NCBI GenBank assembly: GCA_937957975.1
Contig: CALFFK010000027.1
Location: forward strand, 1-50,292
DNA length: 50,292 bases
Reading direction: 5' to 3'
DNA from: an uncultured Neomegalonema sp.
Lineage (GTDB): Bacteria > Pseudomonadota > Alphaproteobacteria > Rhodobacterales > Rhodobacteraceae
The position numbers and the translations under genes were made by a program. Below are positions 45,668-50,292 of the stretch, piece by piece. A model generated the notes under the pieces. It had not been told where the DNA came from. It saw only the letters and a list, made by a program, of their open reading frames with translations, and searched no databases. How positions within the stretch are numbered: position 1 is the first letter of the stretch; each line of letters opens with the position of its first letter.

Positions 45668-46929
45668 GCAACATCGGCGATTCCAAAAATACGCTCTACT
45701 GTTCCTTTTGCGGCAAGAGCCAGCATGAAGTGCGAAAGCTGATCGCCGGGCCGACCGTGTTCATCTGTGACGAATGCGTCGAATTATGCATGGACATCAT
45801 CCGCGAAGAGAACAAATCATCGCTTGTAAAGTCCGGCGATGGTGTCCCCTCTCCACAGGAAATCTGTGAAGTTCTGGACGATTATGTCATCGGTCAACGC
45901 ATGGCCAAGCGTGTTCTGTCGGTCGCGGTACACAACCACTACAAGCGCCTGAATCACGCCCAGAAATCCAACGACGTCGAATTGTCAAAATCCAACATCC
46001 TGCTTATTGGTCCAACCGGGTGCGGCAAGACACTTCTTGCCCAGACCCTTGCGCGGATGCTCGACGTACCGTTCACGATGGCAGACGCAACGACCCTGAC
46101 CGAAGCGGGTTATGTGGGTGAAGATGTCGAAAATATCATCCTGAAGCTTTTGCAATCTGCCGACTACAACGTCGAACGCGCTCAACGCGGTATCGTCTAT
46201 ATCGATGAGATCGACAAGATCAGCCGTAAGTCCGACAACCCTTCCATTACCCGCGATGTGTCGGGCGAAGGGGTGCAACAGGCATTGCTGAAAGTTATGG
46301 AAGGCACTGTCGCAAGTGTGCCGCCACAAGGTGGCCGCAAGCATCCGCAGCAGGAATTCCTACAGGTCGATACAACCAATATTTTGTTCATCTGTGGCGG
46401 AGCCTTCGCAGGCCTCGACAAGGTGATTGCGCAACGTAACAAGGGAAGCTCTATCGGCTTTGGCGCGGATGTGCGAACTGACGAAGAACGCACAATTGGC
46501 GATCTGCTGGAGGAGCTGGAACCGGAAGATCTACTGAAATTCGGCCTCATCCCGGAATTTGTCGGTCGTCTGCCAGTAATCGCCACCCTGCGCGATCTCG
46601 ACGAAGGCGCATTGATCCAGATTTTGACCGAACCAAAGAATGCACTGGTCAAGCAATACCAGCGACTTTTTGAGATGGAAGGGTCCAAGCTGACCTTTAC
46701 CGAAGATGCCTTGACGTCTATCGCCCGCAAAGCCATCAGCCGTAAAACCGGCGCACGAGGTCTACGGTCGATTCTTGAAAACGTCTTGCTCAATGCGATG
46801 TTCGATCTGCCTTCGATGAAGGGAGTGCACGAGGTCGTCGTGAATGCCGAAGTTATCGACGGCGACGCGCAGCCTCTGTTCATCTACGAAGATGGTGAAG
46901 AACCGGCAGTAACCGGTGCAGCGTCCTGA
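45664..46929 (+). CDS. clpX: Clp protease ATP-binding subunit ClpX
   Basis: AAA+ unfoldase that feeds substrates to ClpP. The 421 residues hold the N-terminal zinc-binding domain (YCSFCGKSQ and [10 protein letters not shown], four Cys), Walker [14 protein letters not shown] (about 117-129), Walker [10 protein letters not shown], the [12 protein letters not shown]-like pore/IGF region ([12 protein letters not shown]) needed for ClpP docking, and sensor motifs (GARGLRS). GGGGAG precedes the ATG. Length is typical. Confidence 0.98.
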   Translation: MSNIGDSKNTLYCSFCGKSQHEVRKLIAGPTVFICDECVELCMDIIREENKSSLVKSGDGVPSPQEICEVLDDYVIGQRMAKRVLSVAVHNHYKRLNHAQKSNDVELSKSNILLIGPTGCGKTLLAQTLARMLDVPFTMADATTLTEAGYVGEDVENIILKLLQSADYNVERAQRGIVYIDEIDKISRKSDNPSITRDVSGEGVQQALLKVMEGTVASVPPQGGRKHPQQEFLQVDTTNILFICGGAFAGLDKVIAQRNKGSSIGFGADVRTDEERTIGDLLEELEPEDLLKFGLIPEFVGRLPVIATLRDLDEGALIQILTEPKNALVKQYQRLFEMEGSKLTFTEDALTSIARKAISRKTGARGLRSILENVLLNAMFDLPSMKGVHEVVVNAEVIDGDAQPLFIYEDGEEPAVTGAAS

Positions 46930-46983
46930 TTTCTTACTCGAAATCAGAATTGCACACACCGAAAAAAACAACCATCACTACAT

Positions 46984-47013
46984 GGAAATTGCCCCTGCAA
47001 AGGAGCAATTTCC
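46984..47013 (+). terminator. Terminator-like hairpin after clpX
   Basis: GGAAATTGC and GCAATTTCC form a perfect nine-base stem around a 12-base loop that can pair partly. The tail TATTTG is short, so termination may be partial. Confidence 0.55.
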
Positions 47014-47077
47014 TATTTGAATCCGCTATGGTTCACATGAAATTATTTTGGTGTGACAGTGAGGGCGCTTCTCTGGC

Positions 47078-47106
47078 CTTGAAAGGCATGGGGTTGAGCG
47101 CCATCT
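47078..47106 (+). promoter_or_regulatory. Heat-shock (sigma-32) type promoter for lon
   Basis: CTTGAAA (47078-47084), a 14-base spacer and CGCCATCT (47099-47106) match the RpoH consensus CTTGAAA-N12..14-CCCCATNT closely. It lies about 75 bases before the lon start and after the clpX hairpin. Confidence 0.7.
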
Positions 47107-47180
47107 CCACTTTCAACGCTGCATGGTGACGGCCCTGCGCTTCAAATGAGGCAGTGCCGTTCGACTTTCGAGGATTGTCT

Positions 47181-49613
47181 ATGACCGAAGAAATCCGCCC
47201 TGACGACGTCGCGATTTATCCCGTATTACCGCTCCGGGACATCGTCGTTTTCCCCCATCTCATTGCCCCTCTCTTCGTTGGACGCGAAAAATCCGTAAAC
47301 GCCCTTGAAGAGGTGATGAAAAACAATCGGGAAATCCTTCTGGTTACTCAGAAGGACGCGACCAAGGACGACCCGGCACCCACAGATATATATTCCGTCG
47401 GTGTCATCGCGACCGTATTACAATTGCTCAAACTGCCTGACGGCACTGTTAAGGTTTTGGTTGAGGGCAAAAGGCGTGCAAGCATTGGACGCTATTTACC
47501 CAATGACGAATTCTTCGAGGCCGAAGCCAGCTTAATCGACGAAAGCGTCGGGGATGAAAAGGTCGTCCGTGCCCTCTCGCGTACAGTGACGGTTGAGTTC
47601 GAGAAATACCTCAAGCTCAATAAAAACATTCCACAGGAAGCCCTCGTTGCAGCAGGCAAGATCGACGAACCATCCAAGCTTGCCGATACCATTGCCCATC
47701 ATCTCGCCGTCAAGATCGACGAGAAACAGGAACTGCTGGAGGTCACGACCGCTGCCGAACGTCTGGAAAAGATCTTCGCTCTCATGCAGGGCGAGATCAG
47801 TGTCCTGAACGTCGAAAAGAAGATCAAGAGCCGGGTCAAGCGCCAGATGGAGAAGACCCAGCGCGAGTATTACCTCAACGAGCAAATGAAGGCCATTCAG
47901 CGCGAACTGGGCGAGAGTGAAGATGGCAAGGACGAACTCGGTGAGCTTGAAGCCAGAATCGAAGAAGCCAAACTCTCGAAAGAAGCCCATGAAAAGGCCC
48001 ATGCCGAGATGAAGAAGCTGCGGAACATGAGTCCCATGTCTGCCGAGGCTACTGTCGTACGCAATTATCTCGACTGGCTCATCTCTATCCCATGGAAAAA
48101 GAAAGCCCGCGTCAAAAAAGATCTCAAGGCCGCCGAAGGTATCCTTGATGCCGATCACTACGGTTTGGACAAGGTCAAGGAGCGGATTGTCGAGTATCTC
48201 GCGGTCCAGCAACGCAAGTCAAAACTGAAAGGCCCGATTCTGTGCCTCGTCGGCCCTCCGGGCGTTGGTAAAACATCACTCGGCAAGTCTATCGCCAAGG
48301 CCACGGGCCGCGAATTCATTCGCATCTCGCTTGGCGGTGTGCGCGATGAGGCCGAGATTCGTGGCCACCGCCGTACTTACATTGGTTCGATGCCCGGCAA
48401 AATCATCCAGTCAATGAAGAAGGCAAAAACTACTAACCCGCTTATTTTGCTCGATGAAATAGATAAGATGGGTCAGGATTTTCGGGGTGATCCGGCATCT
48501 GCAATGCTGGAAGTTCTGGACCCGGAACAGAACTCCACTTTCGCGGATCACTATCTCGAAGTGGATTACGATCTGTCGAACGTCATGTTCCTGACAACTG
48601 CGAACACGATGAACCTGCCCCGGCCTCTGCTCGACCGGATGGAAGTCATTCGTCTGGAAGGCTACACCGAGGAAGAAAAGGTCGAGATCGCAAAGCGTCA
48701 TCTGGTGGACAAGCAGCGCGAGGCGCACGGACTGTCGGACAAGGAATTCAAGATCGCCGATGGTGCGCTGTCCGAAATGGTGCGTGTCTACACACGCGAG
48801 GCGGGCGTGCGTAACCTCGAACGCGAAATTGCGAAGCTTGCCCGAAAGGCTGTAACCAGGATCGTTCGCGATGACCGCAAGCAGATCAACGTTACGGCTG
48901 ACAAACTCGACGATATGCTCGGTGCTGCGAAATTCCGCTATGGTCTTGCGGAAGAAAAGGACGCTATCGGGGCCGTCACGGGCCTCGCATGGACCGAAGT
49001 GGGGGGCGACCTTCTTTCCATTGAGGCCGTGCGAATGCCGGGCCGGGGTAGAATGAAGACAACCGGCACGCTGGGTGACGTAATGAAGGAGTCCATTGAT
49101 GCGGCCTCTTCTTATGTCCGATCTATTTCACCTTCGATCGGGATCGAACCTCCGAAATTCGAACGTATGGACATACATGTCCACGTACCCGAAGGCGCGA
49201 CACCGAAGGATGGTCCCTCTGCCGGAGTCGGCATGGTGACATCCATCGTCTCTGTTCTGACTGGCATTCCTATTCGTAAGGATGTGGCGATGACAGGCGA
49301 AGTAACACTACGTGGTAACGTACTGCCCATCGGGGGTTTGAAAGAGAAACTATTGGCAGCCATGCGAGGCGGCATCAAAACGGTATTGATACCGAAGGAT
49401 AACGAGAAAGACCTGCGCGAAGTCCCCGATTCGGTGAAGAAGGGCTTGAAAATCATTCCCGTTTCGACGGCAATGGAGGTGCTGGACATCGCTTTGGTCT
49501 CCAAACCAGAGCCGATTATCTGGACAGAAGCGGATCAAATTGCATCAGAGCAACAGTTCGCACCACCAAATCTGATGGGAGCAGGCGACTCAACTCGCGG
49601 TTTGAATGCCTAG
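47181..49613 (+). CDS. lon: ATP-dependent protease Lon
   Basis: Homohexameric AAA+ protease that removes misfolded and short-lived regulatory proteins. The 810 residues contain the LonA N-domain (PVLPLRDIVVFPHLIAPLFVG), a coiled coil (MEKTQREYYLNEQMKAIQRE), Walker A VGPPGVGKTSLG (about 356-367), Walker B ILLDEIDKMGQDF and the Ser-Lys protease domain with GPSAGVGM (Ser near 680) and the Lys about 42 residues later. Start at 47181 has GAGGA upstream; the frame begins earlier at 47154. A sigma-32-type promoter precedes it. Confidence 0.98.
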   Translation: MTEEIRPDDVAIYPVLPLRDIVVFPHLIAPLFVGREKSVNALEEVMKNNREILLVTQKDATKDDPAPTDIYSVGVIATVLQLLKLPDGTVKVLVEGKRRASIGRYLPNDEFFEAEASLIDESVGDEKVVRALSRTVTVEFEKYLKLNKNIPQEALVAAGKIDEPSKLADTIAHHLAVKIDEKQELLEVTTAAERLEKIFALMQGEISVLNVEKKIKSRVKRQMEKTQREYYLNEQMKAIQRELGESEDGKDELGELEARIEEAKLSKEAHEKAHAEMKKLRNMSPMSAEATVVRNYLDWLISIPWKKKARVKKDLKAAEGILDADHYGLDKVKERIVEYLAVQQRKSKLKGPILCLVGPPGVGKTSLGKSIAKATGREFIRISLGGVRDEAEIRGHRRTYIGSMPGKIIQSMKKAKTTNPLILLDEIDKMGQDFRGDPASAMLEVLDPEQNSTFADHYLEVDYDLSNVMFLTTANTMNLPRPLLDRMEVIRLEGYTEEEKVEIAKRHLVDKQREAHGLSDKEFKIADGALSEMVRVYTREAGVRNLEREIAKLARKAVTRIVRDDRKQINVTADKLDDMLGAAKFRYGLAEEKDAIGAVTGLAWTEVGGDLLSIEAVRMPGRGRMKTTGTLGDVMKESIDAASSYVRSISPSIGIEPPKFERMDIHVHVPEGATPKDGPSAGVGMVTSIVSVLTGIPIRKDVAMTGEVTLRGNVLPIGGLKEKLLAAMRGGIKTVLIPKDNEKDLREVPDSVKKGLKIIPVSTAMEVLDIALVSKPEPIIWTEADQIASEQQFAPPNLMGAGDSTRGLNA

Positions 49614-49673
49614 GTTGACAGAAAATCAACCGAGGCGTGTTTTTTTGGCATGCTTATGCAAAAGCGAGGAAGT

Positions 49674-49701
49674 AGCGGCACAGTCCGCCGCTTTTTCTTT
49701 T
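49674..49701 (+). terminator. Intrinsic terminator after lon
   Basis: AGCGGC and GCCGCT pair around a seven-base loop and are followed by TTTTCTTTT. It separates lon from hupB. Confidence 0.85.
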
Positions 49702-49728
49702 GACCTACGGAAAACCCGTCCATAGATT
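49700..49728 (+). promoter_or_regulatory. Sigma-70-type promoter for hupB
   Basis: TTGACC (49700-49705) and TAGATT (49723-49728) are exactly 17 bases apart. The -35 matches the consensus at five of six positions and the -10 at four of six. The hupB start is 35 bases downstream. Confidence 0.6.
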
Positions 49729-49762
49729 GCCTCCAATCTAATTACCGTGAAAGGTGCTGATC

Positions 49763-50038
49763 GTGAACAAGAAAGAACTCGCCGCCGCTGTGGCCTCTGA
49801 GTGCGACATGACTAATGCGGACGCGACAAAGGCGATTGACGCCACGCTGGAACAAATCACCGCAACGCTGAAAAATGGCGACGATATTCGTTTGCTTGGC
49901 TTTGGCACGTTCACGACTGCGCATCGCAAGGAAGGCGAAGGCCGCAATCCGCAAACCGGCAAAAAGATCAAAATCGCTGCATCTACCCAGGCAAAATTTC
50001 GCCCTGGCAAAGGCCTGAAGGATGCTCTAAACAGCTAA
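49763..50038 (+). CDS. hupB: DNA-binding protein HU (beta type)
   Basis: Small histone-like dimer that bends and compacts DNA. The 91 residues start at a GTG (NKKELAAAVA), the family start; an upstream in-frame GTG at 49754 would add three residues. Family motifs are present: GDDIRLLGFGTFTTAHRKE, GRNPQTGKKIKI (DNA-binding arm with Asn-Pro at the tip) and FRPGKGLKDAL. AAGGTG precedes the GTG. It follows lon, an arrangement common in Proteobacteria. Confidence 0.97.
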   Translation: MNKKELAAAVASECDMTNADATKAIDATLEQITATLKNGDDIRLLGFGTFTTAHRKEGEGRNPQTGKKIKIAASTQAKFRPGKGLKDALNS

Positions 50039-50054
50039 TTTTTGATGCAGTTTC

Positions 50055-50130
<76 letters not shown>

Positions 50131-50134
50131 TATC

Positions 50135-50171
50135 AAAGCCCGGACCTTGCTAGGTTCGGGCTTTTCTTTTG
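50135..50171 (+). terminator. Intrinsic terminator after tRNA-Val
   Basis: AAAGCCCGGACC and GGTTCGGGCTTT form a 12-base stem (one G-U) with a six-base loop, then TTCTTTT. It ends tRNA-Val transcription before the next gene. Confidence 0.9.
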
Positions 50172-50184
50172 CGCAGGAGCAGGA

Positions 50185-50292
50185 ATGGCAAACGACGATC
50201 CGATAGAAACACTCGACGCGCTCGGATTGCGCTGCCCACTTCCGGTACTAAAAGCACGCAAGCGCCTCAAGGGAATGGCAGAAGGCGCAATC
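50185..50292 (+). CDS. TusA/SirA-family sulfur carrier, 3' end outside window
   Basis: The first 36 codons of a gene that runs off the window. LDALGLRCPLPVLKARKRL contains the family Cys-Pro-x-Pro motif (CPLP) whose Cys carries sulfur as a persulfide, used in tRNA thiolation or other sulfur transfers. AGGAGCAGGA precedes the ATG. Whether it is TusA itself or a paralogue cannot be decided from this part. Confidence 0.88.
   Translation, partial: MANDDPIETLDALGLRCPLPVLKARKRLKGMAEGAI

Overview
The window looks like a chromosomal segment of a free-living alphaproteobacterium, probably Rhodospirillales or a related order. This is inferred from gene content: a class I PHA synthase, the hom-glpX-recJ run, glnB-glnA behind a sigma-54-type promoter, the tRNA-Leu/tig/clpP/clpX/lon/hupB/tRNA-Val block, TrmFO, ThyX in place of ThyA, bacterial Bpt and a TRAP transporter. 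No database search was possible. I see no insertion sequence, integrase, phage gene, CRISPR array or rRNA.

Layout. (1) 1-12 kb, mixed metabolic genes: a truncated unknown gene, pncA and gloA (both minus), a histidine-rich polytopic membrane protein, an OafA-type acyltransferase, thyX, maeB, a DUF937 protein with glycine/glutamine repeats, then a minus-strand run of a SRAP protein, a metallo-beta-lactamase-fold hydrolase and phaC. (2) 12-26 kb: a repeat-containing lipoprotein, a small interrupted reading frame overlapping hom, hom, glpX, a 50-residue His-rich membrane peptide, a divergent DCC/HTTM pair, the tight recJ-SDR-VOC-ceramidase run, an orphan sensor kinase, and metA-ppk2-bpt. (3) 25.8-34.7 kb: a TRAP transporter (dctP, dctQ, dctM) split by a von Willebrand A autotransporter gene with its own promoter and terminator, then trmFO and a methyltransferase overlapping the end of dctM or each other. 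(4) 35-40.7 kb: an NmrA-like protein, an alpha/beta hydrolase, two convergent MFS permeases and an SseB-like protein. (5) 40.8-50.3 kb, conserved core: glnA and glnB (minus), a decayed reading frame, tRNA-Leu(UAG), tig, clpP, a possible 60-residue gene, clpX, lon with a heat-shock-type promoter, hupB, tRNA-Val(UAC) and the start of a TusA-family gene.

How the genes work together. The last block is a protein quality-control island: trigger factor, ClpXP and Lon, followed by the HU nucleoid protein. GlnB and GlnA carry the expected uridylylation and adenylylation tyrosines, so nitrogen status probably controls them both post-translationally and through the sigma-54 promoter. Hom and MetA supply the homoserine branch of methionine synthesis; Glu111 in MetA suggests acetyl-CoA as acyl donor. 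PhaC, MaeB and GlpX fit carbon storage and gluconeogenic growth on organic acids, and the FcbT1/TakP-like TRAP system would bring such acids in. The least ordinary items are the oversized DctM with a long charged, probably coiled-coil tail, the VWA autotransporter inside the TRAP locus, the 23-residue-repeat lipoprotein, the amber-interrupted frame coupled to hom, and the frameshifted remnant upstream of glnB.
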